Below the pieces are notes generated by a model. The model was not told the DNA's origin. It saw only the letters and a program-made list of their open reading frames with translations, and did not search any database. Source: Bretschneidera sinensis (lineage: Eukaryota; Streptophyta; Magnoliopsida; Brassicales; Akaniaceae). From it: DNA of 64,000 nt. The position numbers were made by a program, and so were the translations under genes. Where the stretch lies: contig CM043700.1 of NCBI GenBank assembly GCA_023935145.1, forward strand, positions 41,024,620 through 41,088,619, written 5' to 3'. Positions within the stretch are counted from its first letter, which is position 1, and each line of letters opens with the position of its first letter. Below are positions 23,401-34,807 of the stretch, piece after piece.

Positions 23401-24783
23401 TTTTCTATTTCTTCGTTTAATTCTGTTTTATCTGTGTCTAAGACACCATGGTTTGCTGATTTTGCCAATTATCTTGTCGAAAACTGGATCCCAGGTCATT
23501 ACACATATCAACAGAAAAAAAAGCTCTTTTCTAATGTGAAGCATTATTTTTTGGAGGATCCACATTTATACAAATTGTGTGCAGACCAGGTGATTCGTAG
23601 ATATGTGCCGGAGAATGAATTTAATAGTATCCTGTATTACGACCATGACAGAGAAGCTGGGGGATGTTTCGGTGCAAACCAAACAGCGGCAAAGGTATTA
23701 CAATCAGGATTCTATTGACCGACTCTATTTAAGGATGCCCAAGCTTACGTTGCTTCATGTGATAGGTGTCAATGAATTAATAACATCTCTAAACGAAATG
23801 AAATGCCCTTAAACAATATTCTTGTTTGCGAAATATTTGACATTTGGGGTATTGATTTCATGGGACTCTATCCCGCATCTCTGTCAAATCAGTATATTCT
23901 AGTTGCAGTAGATTATGTGTCTAAATGTGTAGAAGCCATAGCAACCCGCACTAATGATGCTAAAGTGGTTCTCCAATTCCTCAAGAAAAACATCTTTACC
24001 CAGTTTGGAACTCCTTGGACAATAATTAGTGATCGGGGTAAACACTTTGATAATCGTCAATTTAGAACCTTGTTAGGAAAATATGGAGTGACTCACAAAC
24101 TCAGCACTTCATAGCATGCACAAATAAGCAGTCATGTAGAAGTTTCAAATAGGGAGGTGAAAAGAATTTTAGAAAAAACAGTGAATAATTCTAGGAAAGA
24201 TTGGGCACTCAAATTAAATGATGTTTTGTGGGCATATAGAACAGCTTTCAAAACACCCATAGGAATGTCACCATATAGGCTGGTTTTTGGAAAAGCATGT
24301 TATCTTCCTGTCGAACTCGAGCATAAAGCCTATTGGGCTACAAAATTCTTGAATTTTGATATGATAGTTGCAGGACAAAAGTGTTTATTGCAGGTTAACG
24401 AATTAGAAGAACTTTGGCTAAGAGCATATGAGAATGCAAAGCTATACAAAGAAAAAACAAAAAAATAGCATGATCAACACATTTCAAGGAAAGAATTTGT
24501 TCCAGGACAACAAGTTCTTCTGTATAATAGTCAACTTCGTCTATTTCCAGGAAAGCTGAAATCTCGGTGGACTGGACCATATACCGTGATAAGTATGTCA
24601 CCATTTGGTGCTGTTGAAATACGACATGAGAAAAATAAAGAGATGTTCAAGGTCAACGGGCATAGATTGAAGCACTACATTATGGGGACATTTGACCCTA
24701 ATCATCCACAACTATTCTCCAAGAGCCATAAATCGGAAAGTCAAGCTAAAGACTATAAATTAGAACTAACATTTTGTTTTTAG
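23401..24783 (+). pseudogene. Athila integrase
   Basis: The zinc-binding domain lies at about 23540-23790 with a frame break near 23715. The catalytic core starts at 23820 ([10 protein letters not shown]). The second acidic residue is in IISDRGKHF (about 24025). A stop at 24112 falls just before the segment with the catalytic Glu ([15 protein letters not shown]). The core is followed by [21 protein letters not shown] and the C-terminal part ([16 protein letters not shown]). A stop at 24466 lies between. All three acidic positions of the DD-E triad can be seen. Confidence 0.85.
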
Positions 24784-24899
24784 TTTTTTTTGGTGGATTT
24801 TAAATCGTCTTGTGTGTTTATTTTCGTTATATTTGCCTTTTAGTTAAGTTTCTGTTGTTTTAACTTAGTTATTTTCTTGTTTTCAGGTTGTATTGGAGT

Positions 24900-25020
24900 C
24901 AGGCCCGAGAACCAAAGTTGCAGTGCTAGACAGTCAAAACTGCAGCGCTAAGTCGCATATTGTGTTTTACAAACACTCTCCTGGCACTTTCAGGTTGTAT
25001 AAATTTTATAATTTCCATCG
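24900..25020 (+). promoter_or_regulatory. LTR-like palindrome words and TATA box before the Athila env-like ORF
   Basis: Words of the LTR repeat family recur here (GTTGCAGTGCTAG at about 24914, CTGCAGCGCTAAG at about 24941). A TATA-like TTGTATAAATTTTATAA follows at 24995-25011, and then a CT-rich leader. In the LTR the same words precede the TATA box at about 18365. The parallel with the copia spacer (7780-8070) suggests an internal promoter for the env-like ORF. No direct evidence of transcription is available. Confidence 0.4.
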
Positions 25021-25244
25021 CCTCTCTCTCCCAATCACTAAATTTTGACCTTCATCCCTTATTGCACGACCAAATCATCAGTCTTTTTCATATTTTACCG
25101 CGGATTTCCCCAGTTCTTCAGGAAAATTTCACATCTCCAGTGCTTTTGGGTGATTTTCTTTCTTCTAATCAAAAGAGTGTGTTGCTCTCGGGTGTTTTCT
25201 GCAAATTTGGGCTTGTTTATTTACAGAAAAGAAGTCTTGATCTA

Positions 25245-26318
25245 ATAGCCTCTCCTAAACGCGCGAGACCCGTCTCTACAAGTTACAATTCTGAGTTATT
25301 TGTTTCAAAGGAAGTAGAACAGAGGTTTGAGCATTCCCAACTCAAGAAAGTCCCAATCCCTGAAAGGGGATTTAATATCACCAAGGAACACTTTCCACTC
25401 ATTCACAGGATCATCGCTGCCCAAAAATGGGAAACATTCTGCACAACGTCAGAAGCTACAATTATTTCGGTCGTGCGCGAATTTTATGGGAATGCTGCCG
25501 AGCACACGAATTTGAAGGTGAAAGTTAGAGGGAAATTGGTGGCATTCGACAAAGGCACGATTAACAAACTGCTCGCTACTCCCAACATCCCAATTGATGA
25601 GTACAGTGCCTATGCCAGTGTGCCGGATCTCGACGAGGTAATCCGAGTTCTCTGCAAACATGAGACACAATGGAAATTATTAGGTGATGAGCATATTTCA
25701 TTTCCGTCAAGTGCAATGGACAGGGCAGCAAAAGCTTGGCATTACTTTGTGGGCCCTCGTTTGCTTCCGGTGACCTATTTCAATGATGTCACAAAAGAAA
25801 GGGCAATCTTGTTATTTGCCATCTATCAAGGAATGAGTATCGATGTGGGAAGCATAATCCAAAACACCATTTTATACAGCGTGAATTCGATCAGGGCGGG
25901 ATTGTATTTCTCATATTTGATAACAGCCCTTTGTGGCTCGTTTGGTGTTACCTGGACTGCTGGGGAACAAATAAAACAACCAATGTACCCTCTGGATCTC
26001 AGGACTATCTATAGGATCAAGGATATAGATCAAGCACCAAGCCAAGGAGCGTCCTCCTCACAGCTTCAGCTAGCACGGTAACAACAGAATATGTCACTTT
26101 TCGATCGTTTGATAGCGGTTGAGACGGAGCTTCATGAGCTTCGGCAATGGGGTCAGCAGCAGGCATCCTACGTTGTGGGTTGTTTTCAAACCAATGACCA
26201 GATGATGAGGATTTTTGCCACTCATTTGGGAATCGAAACACAGCAGCTCCCTTCGCTACCACCATATCCCGGTAATAGCAATGACCAGGAGAATGAGGAT
26301 AATGAAGAAGACGATTGA
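25245..26318 (+). pseudogene. Athila env-like / putative plant transposon protein ORF
   Basis: One frame stays open from before 25245 to a TAA at 26079, then continues in the same frame to 26318 (MSLFDRL to NEEDD). The first plausible start codon is ATA at 25245 (IASPKRAR), which looks like a mutated ATG; this is inferred. The segment with VVREFYGNA and VRGKLVAFD, then AIYQGMSIDVG, matches what I know as the putative plant transposon protein domain found in Athila-type elements. The tail after the stop is a short coiled coil and an acidic end. No transmembrane segment is obvious. Function is unknown. Confidence 0.6.
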
Positions 26319-27561
26319 TTCGGACTCCGAGTAATCAGGGAAGTTCATTTCTCTTACTTTATGCTAAATGTTTATACATTGCGGATAATATATCATTTTA
26401 GTTTGGGGGTGGGGAAAAGTATATGAGTTTGTGTTGTGTGCTATTCATGTGTTTAGTTATTTTTCTGTTTGTTTTATCTCGGTGCTTTATTTTGTTTGAT
26501 TTTGCCGATGATGAGAAATAGATTGACTTGATTGTAGCCCTTGAAAAGTTGATAAATGTTGTGTTTGTCTGTGTGCTTGAGTTTGTTGTTGGATTTATGT
26601 TACATTAAACTCTTTGAACACAGTGAGCACTTACACATAAGCACTTTGTTGTCTTGCCATTTCGGAGAACGTTTATGTGAGCAAGGTAGTTTCTTGTGAT
26701 CTCATGGACTCTATAACTTGTTTGAAGACCACTCAAGGCGAAATCCTAGGTAGTACAGTACCAAAGAGATGATTCAGGCCATGTTTGGAACATTCAAGCC
26801 TTTCTAGCTAACCCTTGATATGTGATTATCCTTCGTTTTCCCCTTTTGAGCTTGAATATCTGTTGTTTTGTCACCCGATCATCTAACCTATTTTCAAAAA
26901 GAATGTTACAACTCTACATTTCACCTGTAAGCACATCGATTAGTGTAATTGCTGGCAAATATTGTGAAATATGTGAGAAAGATATGGGTGTGAATCATTC
27001 AATTTGTGAAAAAAAAAAAGAATGATGTGAAAACAACAAATATTGGAAAAAAGTATTGGAGTATTACATGATAATTAAGGGAAAGTTTGAAAGAAAAATT
27101 TTATTGGTTGATGTGCTTAAGGTGATGTGAGCCACATTTGATCCTATACCATACCTTAGCCTTAGCCAAAGTTATAAGCTGAATAAAGTCCTGATGATCT
27201 CTGGTATTGTCATAGCCTACATTAGTGGAGAGTGGTGTGTAGAGCAAGCTTATGGACTCTGAGAGATTGGCATTATCTTACTTGCGTGCATAAACCAATC
27301 AGAGTGGCGAGGCGATTAAGTTTATAAAGGTGTTACACACACACACTTTTAAAGAATTTGATGTAGGATAAGGTTGGCAATGAATTTGAAATTCTAGACA
27401 TTAGCAGTATTTGGAAACTTTTCTTGTGTTATGATCTATATGCAATCTTTGAGGCATGTTGTTATCAAATCAAATCAAACCATCTCTTACTTTTAGGATG
27501 TGTGTTTTAGGATTTTGCTTTAGTTTGCTCGAGGACTACCAAAAATGTAAGTTTGGGGGTG
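26319..27561 (+). other. Athila 3' non-coding region and polypurine tract
   Basis: About 1.2 kb without a credible gene. A PPT-like TTTGGGGGTGGGG lies near 26401-26413, just after the env-like ORF. The true PPT, GTTTGGGGGTG, abuts the 3' LTR at 27551-27561. A long untranslated stretch at this place is normal for Athila elements. Confidence 0.7.
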
Positions 27562-29098
27562 TGATAACTCTAAAAAATCATGTTATTATACTACTTTTAG
27601 GCACGTATTTTGGTGTTGACCTTGAGCATTAGATTTGTGTTTCATGTGTTTTTAGCAATTTTTTAGTTTAGTTTATTTTATTCTACTATTAGTTTGTTTT
27701 AGTTAATTTGAATGTTTAGTGTGAATGCTGAGTCTTGGGAATTTACTGTGCAGAAGCTCAGTGCTGCAGCTCTGGACATTGAGCACTACAGCGCCGGAAA
27801 GGCGATATTTGTGAAGAGATGACAGAAACTCAAAGCTACAGCACTGGTTCAAGGGCGCTGCAGCACGAGAATAGTGCTGGAAGGGCGATATATGTGAAAA
27901 GAAGACAGAAACTCAAAGTTGCAGCACTGGTTCAAGGGCGCTGCAGCACTAGAATTCGGCAATGACTCAAAGCTGCAGCATTGGTCCACGGGGCACTGCA
28001 GCTCTGGTTAGAGTACGATATACGCCTAAAGCTGCGGCGCTGGGAAGTCAGCGCTGTAGTGTTGGCCGACAGATTTAGAAAAATATAAATAATAACCCTA
28101 GCTGAACAAAAGAGGGGTGGCGGCTGTTAAAAAGAAAAATAGATTTTGGAGGAGACGGGACGCAAAAGGAGAGTTTTAGACTTTGGTAGAGGCTCCTCTG
28201 AAGCTTTTAATCATTCCTCTCTGGTTTTGCTTTATTTTGATTTGGTTATGTTGATGTTCTATGATATGAACTTGGTTTATTTGGATATTATTATGGAGTA
28301 GGTATTTTTGTGTTAAGGATAGATGAATCCTAAACCTTTGTCTTGAGTTGTTGTTTGGACAAGTTGGAATGTAATGTTTTTTTTAAAGAGTGTGCTTTAT
28401 TGTTCTTAATGCTTTTTGTTATTTTAATTTCTTCTTTAAGCATGGTGATGTGTCGAATAGAGAAGTTATGTTTTTATGAATGATTGAATTAATGAATATG
28501 ATGTTGGGTTGTTGTCTATGCAAAAGCCAGGGTAAAACATGTCATGAATGAAATAGAAATAACCGAATAGGATTCTAGGAAATTCATGTGGTCCGTTTAA
28601 ATCGTAACCGAATAGGGAGTTTTAACTGAAAAGAATTCCACTAAATTTAATGCTCTTTAACTTAAATTAATTTCGAATAGACCTGTAATATGGATATTTG
28701 AAATTAATGAATCTCGAGATTATGGTTAGACCTGAAATAAGGATAACTAACTTATTGGGAATTTTACCATCTTAAAAAATGTATTAAACAAAACTTGTTC
28801 ATTTGAAACTCTTGGCAATAATGATTTAGGTGAAGTCGAGTCTTTAACACGTTAGTTTATAAGAATATTTTTCCAAAGTGTGCAATTCTTTTTTTTATTT
28901 ACCATTGTCATCTATTTTTTCCTTTATTTAATTTTTTAGTAAATTCTTCTCCTACAATTATTCATTTGCTCAAATAACGTTAAGAGTTGAGTCATGCTTA
29001 CTGTATATTCTATTCAGTCCTCGTTGGGAACGATATTCACTCATCATTTTATTACTTGAACGATTAGTGCACTTGCTAGTGTCAATTTTATCGCATCA
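27562..29098 (+). repeat. 3' LTR of the Athila element
   Basis: 1537 bp, about 98% like the 5' LTR where I compared them, apart from one extra repeat unit of about 56 bp near 27900-28000. That unit contains GCTGCAGCATTGG and GCACTGCAGCTCTGG. Confidence 0.9.
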
Positions 29099-29339
29099 GA
29101 TTACTTCACGGAGGTTCCTTAAAGAGAGTGGACGTAGGGTCGAAACGAATCAAATATTGCCGAACCATTATAAACTGAGTTTGCATCCTCTATTCCTTAA
29201 ACTGTTTTGTTTACAGCACATTATTTGTTTACATATTTGTGCGCTTATCTGTGTTTTATAAACTTGCGTTTAATTAACAAAAGTTTTTAAAAACCCAATT
29301 CACCCCCCCTCTTGGATTGAAACCTCAGTCTACAACCAC

Positions 29340-30780
29340 AAAAAGAGTCGGCAAGGGAGCCCCAACAGAGTGCTCTACCTCCATCTGAGGCAGCGCGAGG
29401 CAGCGCCCAGAGTCAGCGATCCAAGCCCAGATTCCCCGTGTTCCCAGAACGTGCAACTCCGAGGTCGAGCAGACGGCCTTCCGTCTGAGAACAACGTCCT
29501 CATCACTCCAGGACAAACTCTCCTGACTCTGAAAGAGTAGCCGCGCACCCTCAGACTGCCCCAGTGACTCAAGTTCAGTTCCAAGAGCTCTCCCAAATAA
29601 TAACCGACTTAGCGGCCCAAGTCCGAGGTAGGGGTCGCCAACCCTCTCATTCTCACCAAACTATCGGGCAAGTAGAATCATCGGGAAACGGAGACCCAGC
29701 CAACAGCCATTCTACCGCTGAGCTTTCACTGCCCAACGGTCAGTCTAAAGAAAGTTCCTCATCCAAAAGCAACTCAAACCTAGACAGACAGATCGAAGAA
29801 ATGGAAGAAAAAATTGACAGAGCCCTCAAGTATAGAAGCCACAATATCTTGGGTGAGCTTAGTATCCGAGACCCTTCATTCACGGAGGATGTCATCGAGA
29901 CCCCGCTCCCTCACAACTTCAGAATGCCACAAATTAGAATGTATGACGGCTCAGCAGACCCACTGGACCACCTACAACACTACAAGACGACCACAACGTT
30001 GCATCGGCATTCCAACCTGATCATGTGACGCGCCTTCCCCCTAACACTTGAGAAGGCTGCGGGTAGTTGGTATTCGCGCTTGAAGCCAAGAAGCATTGGC
30101 AAATTTTGAGAACTCAGTTACGCCTTCGCCTCACACTTTCTCAGCAGTAAAGGGCCGAAGAATACCTCAAAGAGCTTGTTCAATATTGTTCGACACTGGG
30201 GAGAGAGACTCCGGGCCTACATATCCAGGTTCAATATAGCCGCATAGGAGATCCCAGACCTCGACCCGAATGTCCAAATGCTAGCGTTAAAAAACGGGCT
30301 AAGATCCAAAATTTTCAGTTCTAAGCTCACCAGGCGCCCACCCAAAGACATGAACGAAGTCTCGGCCCGAGCCGAGAAGTATGTGTTGGCAGAAGATGAT
30401 CAAACCTTTAGGAGAGAAAGAGAAAGAGAAACGAAAAAGAAGAGGAAATACCTCGACCCTCAGAGAGGAGCGGTCAAGAGGCCTTACCAAGAAGGCAGGT
30501 ATTAGCCCCATCCCCGGCTCAATAACTTCACTCCTCTCAATGCATCCAGGACCAATGTCCTGATGCAGCTGCAAGAAAGGTCAGTCCTCTAGTGGCCGCC
30601 TAAGACACCGTACCTTGACGGAGACCATAGAAAGTGGTGCCGATTCCACAGAAACCACGGGCACGATACTAAGGAATACCATAGTCTGAAAGTGCAAATT
30701 GAGGCCTTCATTAGCCGAGGGCACTTGAAGGAGTTAACAGGGTCTCAGGGAAGAGAAGCACCTGTCCAGCCTACGGAGGA
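29340..30780 (+). pseudogene. Tat gag, continued after the copia insertion
   Basis: A Ser/Gln-rich N-terminal stretch leads into 29564-30028, with a coiled-coil segment and then PLPHNFRMPQIRMYDGSADP, the capsid entry typical of Tat gag. A TGA at 30026 and further stops follow. A later piece (30278-30505) has GLRSKIFSSKLTRRPP and AEKYVLAEDD. The nucleocapsid motif WCRFHRNHGHDTKEYHSLK is at about 30643-30700. Frame changes between these pieces show the gene is dead. Confidence 0.82.
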
Positions 30781-30874
30781 CTTCGAAGGCCCTCGTCCTC
30801 TGCTGCAAGAGCGACAGGACTCTTGAAGTGACCTCTGGCCCAGACAAGAGGGGCCCAATCAAAGGAACCAGGAG

Positions 30875-31450
30875 GTGGTGACTACTGCCAGGGTCATCAA
30901 GACAATCTGCGGAGGCCCAGCGGTCGGAGGTGGTTTGGGACAAAGCAGCAAGGCGTATGCCAGAGCCGTGGCCTCTGTCAGTGGTCCCCACAAGCGAAAG
31001 AAGTCAAGTCTGGTAATCTCCTTCACGGATGATGACTTGGAAGGTGTACAAACTCCCTATGACGACGTGGTGATAGTCTCCCTCCTGGTGGCCAACCATG
31101 AACTAAGGCGTGTCCTAGTTGACAACGACAACTCGACGGACATTCTGTTCTATGATGCTTTCCAGCAAATGGAGTTGAAGGATGAGCAATTGGAGCTGAC
31201 CTTGGCCCCTCTATACGGTTTCGGAGGAAGCCCTATGTTCGCAGAAGGGAGTATAGTTCTCCCCGTCGCAGGAACAGCACTACGAACGACCACCGTTTAA
31301 ACCACCTTCCTGGTAGTTAAGCAACCATCCTCTTACAACATGATCCTCGGTCGGCCCACCCTCAACAAACTGAAAGTTGTTGTCTCCACTTATCACCTAA
31401 AAGTCAAATTCCCTACTAATAAAAGAGTAAGAATAGTCAGAGGAGACCAG
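30875..31450 (+). pseudogene. Tat protease region
   Basis: An open stretch reads ISFTDDDLEGVQTPYDD, then the retropepsin active site as VDNDNSTDILF where the lineage usually has VDNGSSADIL; the Gly-Ser after the catalytic Asp is changed. A stop at 31298 is followed in frame by [18 protein letters not shown], the distal protease motif. The lesions would abolish processing. Confidence 0.75.
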
Positions 31451-31689
31451 TGAGCCTTTCGATCCAATTACCTGAGTGCCATCAAAGAAGCAAAGAAGGC
31501 CAAAGCCTTGCTACTCGAGGTGGAAGACCTCAGAGACGAGGTAAAAACTCCAAGGGACGACTTGTGGAGGACCTGACTTCGGTCCCCCTCGAAGAAGACC
31601 ATTTCCGGACTGTTTAGATCGGATCTAATCTCCCAAAAAGCCACCAGGAAGCACTCATCTCCCTCCTCAAGAAGAACCAGGACTTATTC

Positions 31690-33030
31690 GCCTGGCCCGT
31701 GTCTAATATGCCTAGAATCGACCCTAGAACTATCGAGCACCGTCTGAATGCAGATCCGAAGCACAAGTCTGTCATTCAGAAGAAGAGAACCTTCGCCCTA
31801 GAATGGCAAGTCACCATCAAGGCCGAAATGGATAAGTTGCTTGAAACCGACGTCATTCGAGAAGTGAAGTACCCCGAATGGGTATCTAACTTGGTGATAG
31901 TCCGAAATGCCAGTGGTAAGTGGCAGATCTGCATCGACTTCACAAATCTTAACAAGGCCTGTCCTAAGGACAACTTTCCCCTGCCTCGGATCGACCAGCT
32001 GGTAGACACTACCTCAGGGCATAAACTTCTCTCCTTTATGGACGCATATTCCGGCTACAACCAGATCCTTATATACGGGGTCGACCAAGACAAGACTACC
32101 TTCATCATCGACCAAGAATTGTATTGCTATAAGGTCATGCCCTTCGGGCTCAAAAATGCCAGCATGACCTATCAAAGATTGGTGAACAAGATCTTTAGAG
32201 AACAGATCGGGCGAAACATGAAAGTCTACATAGACGACGGCTCTGACTTAGTCAAAAGCACCGAAGTGCGAGACCACGGCTCTGACTTAGAAGAGGTTGA
32301 ATCTGGCGAAGTATGGATTCGGAGTAACAGGAGGGAGGTTCTTGGGCTTCATGGTTACTCAGAGGGGGATAGAAGCTAACTCTGAAAAGATAAAAGCCAT
32401 CCTTGATATGGCCCCTCCTAAGACCATGAAAGAAGTACAACGGCTCACCGGACGAATAGTTATCCTGAGCCGTTTCACGCCCATTTCAATAGAAAAATGC
32501 CTCCCTTTCTTCAACGGCATCAGAAAGGTTAGAGATTTTGCTTGGACAGAGGATTGTTACAAAATGTTTGAGGAGATGAAGAAGTACTTGAGCTTGCCCT
32601 CGCTCTTAACCAAGCCGCTCCCAAGTGAAGAATTGTTTCTGTATCTATCGGCTAGACAAAACGTCGTGGTTTTCGTCTTGATCTGAAAAACGGAGGGCAT
32701 TCAAAAGCCTATCTATTATGTCAATAAGACCCTCCACGAAGTAGAGGTGAGGTACCTTCCTATAGAAAAGGTTGCTTACGTTCTCATAGTGGCCGCAAGG
32801 AAACTTCGACCATATTTCCAAGCGCATACTATCATCCTCCTAACTGACCGACCCTTGAGACAAATCCTGCACAACCCGGACATTTTCGGAAAAATGGTCA
32901 AGTGGTCAGTGAAGCTCAGGGAGTTCGATATCCGGTACCAGCCCTGCAAGGCGATCAAGGGCCAAGTCCGGGCCGACTTTATTGTTGAAACAACCCTCTT
33001 CATAGATCCAAATGAAGGAATAGGATCAGT
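31690..33030 (+). pseudogene. Tat reverse transcriptase and RNase H
   Basis: RT runs from HRLNADPKHKSVIQKKR through WQICIDFTNLNKACPKDNFP and FMDAYSGYNQI to YIDD at about 32229-32240. Directly after the catalytic site, GGCTCTGACTTAG is repeated about 40 bp apart and the frame is lost. It resumes at 32297 ([21 protein letters not shown]) and includes the thumb. RNase H follows ([13 protein letters not shown], then after a stop at 32684 IQKPIYYVNKTLHEVE and LTDRPLRQIL). Confidence 0.85.
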
Positions 33031-33039
33031 GTCAGACAA

Positions 33040-33430
33040 GCCGCCTTCGAGGTGGACCCTCCATGTAGACGGATCCACAAATACCACGGGAAGCGAAGCG
33101 GCACTTATCCTCTGTAGGCCAGATGGCTTCGTAGTCGAGTATGCCTTGAGATTTGAGTTCAAGACCTCTAACAACGAGGTAGAGTATGAGGCCCTGCTCG
33201 CAGGTCTGAAATTAGCAAAAGCGTTGGCTGTCGAGGTTATGGACGTGTACAGTGACTCACAGCTGGTGGTAAGTCAAGTAACAGAGGAATTCAAGGCCAG
33301 AGGAGAAAAAATCGCTTGGTACCTTGAGAAGGCAAATGAGCTCGTTGCAAGGTTCAAAACTTTTCGAATAACTCACGTACCGCGAATAGAGAACTCGAAA
33401 GTGAATGCCTTAGCTCGACACCTCGAGCTA
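33040..33430 (+). pseudogene. Tat second (archaeal-type) RNase H
   Basis: WTLHVDGSTNTTGSEAALIL at 33052 opens a second RNase H fold, with NNEVEYEALLAGLKLAKALA and the DSQLVVSQV motif. The Asp, Glu and Asp positions are in place. A duplicated RNase H upstream of integrase is a diagnostic feature of the Tat lineage. It is part of the longest open frame in this element (32747-33853). Confidence 0.82.
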
Positions 33431-34711
33431 ACTCAAACCGTGTACTTAGAGACCCTCTCCGTCCCTAGTATAGATGAAACTCTGGTCCTGTCAGTAGTGG
33501 AAAAAGAGAATTGGATGGGCCCGATCCTCCGGTACTTGAAAAGTGGGGAAATCTTCGAGCAGAACAACGAAGCAAGGAAGCTAATCTCCTGTGCCTCTCG
33601 GTACACAGTCGTAGATGGACAGCTGTATAAAAGGGCTCTAACCACACCCTACTTGAGGTGCTTTAACTCAGTCTACGCTGACTACACTCTTCGAGAAGTC
33701 CACGAGGGGATATATGGAAATCACTTATGGGCTCGAGCCCTAGCCTTCAAAGTTCTTCAGCAAGGGTATTACTGGCCCACAATGAAGGAAAATGTGGCAG
33801 ATTTGGTCAGAAAATGTAAAAATTACCAACAGTACTTTCCCATGCCATACTAACCAGCCAATCCCCTTACCTCGATCACCAGTCCTCTCCCCTTCGCTAT
33901 GTGGGGAATGGACATACTTGGCCTATTCATTGTGACCTTTGGACAAAGAAAGCATCTCATCGTTGCTATCGATTACTTCGCCAAGTGGGTTGAAGTAGAA
34001 CCACTGGCCAGCATTATGGATCATCAGACCCAAAACTTCGTTTGGAAATCGATCATGTGTCAATTCAGTATACCTCATGTGTTGGTCACCAACAATGGCA
34101 AACAATTTGATAGTTCTCGGTTCAAAACGTTCTGTGAAGATCTCCATATCGAACATCGATTCTCATCCACTGGATATCCACAAGCTAATAGCCAAGCTGA
34201 AGTGACCAACAGAACACTTCTCCAAGGTATCAAGAAGTGGCTTGACGAAGAAGATAAGTGATGGGTCGACCAACTCTCCAACGTCTTTTGGGCATATCGA
34301 ACGACTATTCGCAACTCAACGGGGGAAACCCCATTCTTCATGACATACAGTTCGGAAGTCGTCATCCCCCTTGAAGTCTGAATACCATCGATGCGCGTGC
34401 AGCACTTCAAACAAAGTAACAATAAGGAAGGCTTGCGAATGAACGATGACTTGGTAGACGAAGCCCGAGACAAAGCCCAGATCCGCTTAGTTGCATATTA
34501 GTAGAGAACCGCCCGGTACTACAATTCACGAGTTCGAAATAGGAACTTCAAACTGCATGACCTCGTTCTCCAAAAAAGTGAAGTATCTTGTCATCGAGAA
34601 ACGAGAAAACTCGTTCCTAATAGAGAAGACACGTATATAATCCGAAAAATCTGCCGAGTCGGCACCTTCGAACTTGAAGAATTAGATAGCAAGCCCGTTC
34701 TATGCACTTAG
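33431..34711 (+). pseudogene. Tat integrase
   Basis: The zinc domain at about 33640-33840 keeps YWPTMKENVADLVRKC, but the second Cys of the CxxC pair is replaced (KCKNYQQYF). The core starts at 33899 (MWGMDILG). The second catalytic position reads VTNNGKQF, where Asp is expected in place of the first Asn. The Glu segment is AEVTNRTLLQG (about 34197). A stop at 34259 precedes the C-terminal region (VFWAYRTTIRNSTGETPFF). Integrase activity is very unlikely. Confidence 0.82.
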
Positions 34712-34807
34712 AACACAAAAAATCTCTGTAAGTTCTATCAGTAACGTGAAATATAAAAGCAAGAAACGAAAAAATAAAAACTCGAATTTTATTAGAAAGT
34801 ATTCGAG

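Larger units (their letters stand above)
17900..29098 (+). mobile_element. Athila-lineage Ty3/gypsy retrotransposon
   Basis: 11.2 kb. LTRs at 17900-19380 and 27562-29098 begin TGATAACTC and end ATCA. Flanks are GATTG (17895-17899) and GATTA (29099-29103), a 4/5 match; the 5' LTR of the host copia element has GATTA at this site, so the left copy carries the change. Order: LTR, PBS, gag, protease, RT, RNase H, integrase, env-like ORF, long 3' region, PPT, LTR. RT and integrase motifs (GWRVCIDYRKLNDATRKDHF, FMDDF) match the Athila clade. I count about 5 differences in the first 240 LTR bases, so it is the youngest in the nest. It still has several stops in gag and pol. Confidence 0.93.
1565..29334 (+). 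mobile_element. SIRE/Maximus-like Ty1/copia retrotransposon with env-like ORF
   Basis: LTRs start TGTTGACCC and end TACA, flanked by ACCAC at 1560-1564 and 29335-29339. After removing two nested gypsy elements it is about 9.8 kb. Order: LTR, Met-tRNA PBS, gag with CCHC knuckle, protease, integrase, RT, RNase H, a palindrome-rich spacer, an env-like ORF, PPT and LTR. The integrase-before-RT order marks Ty1/copia. The size, the RNase H sequence and the extra downstream ORF point to the SIRE/Maximus lineage. It inserted in the Tat gag and was then hit by a TR-GAG-like element and by an Athila element. All reading frames are broken. Confidence 0.92.
16952..29334 (+). repeat. 3' LTR of the copia element, split by Athila
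   Basis: The LTR runs 16952-17899 and resumes at 29104-29334, with GATTG/GATTA as the insertion duplication. Joined length is about 1.18 kb. It keeps the full palindrome cluster (seven CCAGTCGACTGG-like words at 17265-17455) that the 5' LTR has largely lost. The TATA at about 17548 reads CTAAATAAAC, one change from the 5' copy. The CTTCC/GGAAG hairpin units recur at about 17755-17845. I counted about 7 differences from the 5' LTR in the first 150 bases. Confidence 0.88.

Noticed and set aside
32776..33174. 132-codon minus-strand ORF
   Set aside because: It is the shadow of the Tat RNase H frames on the other strand.
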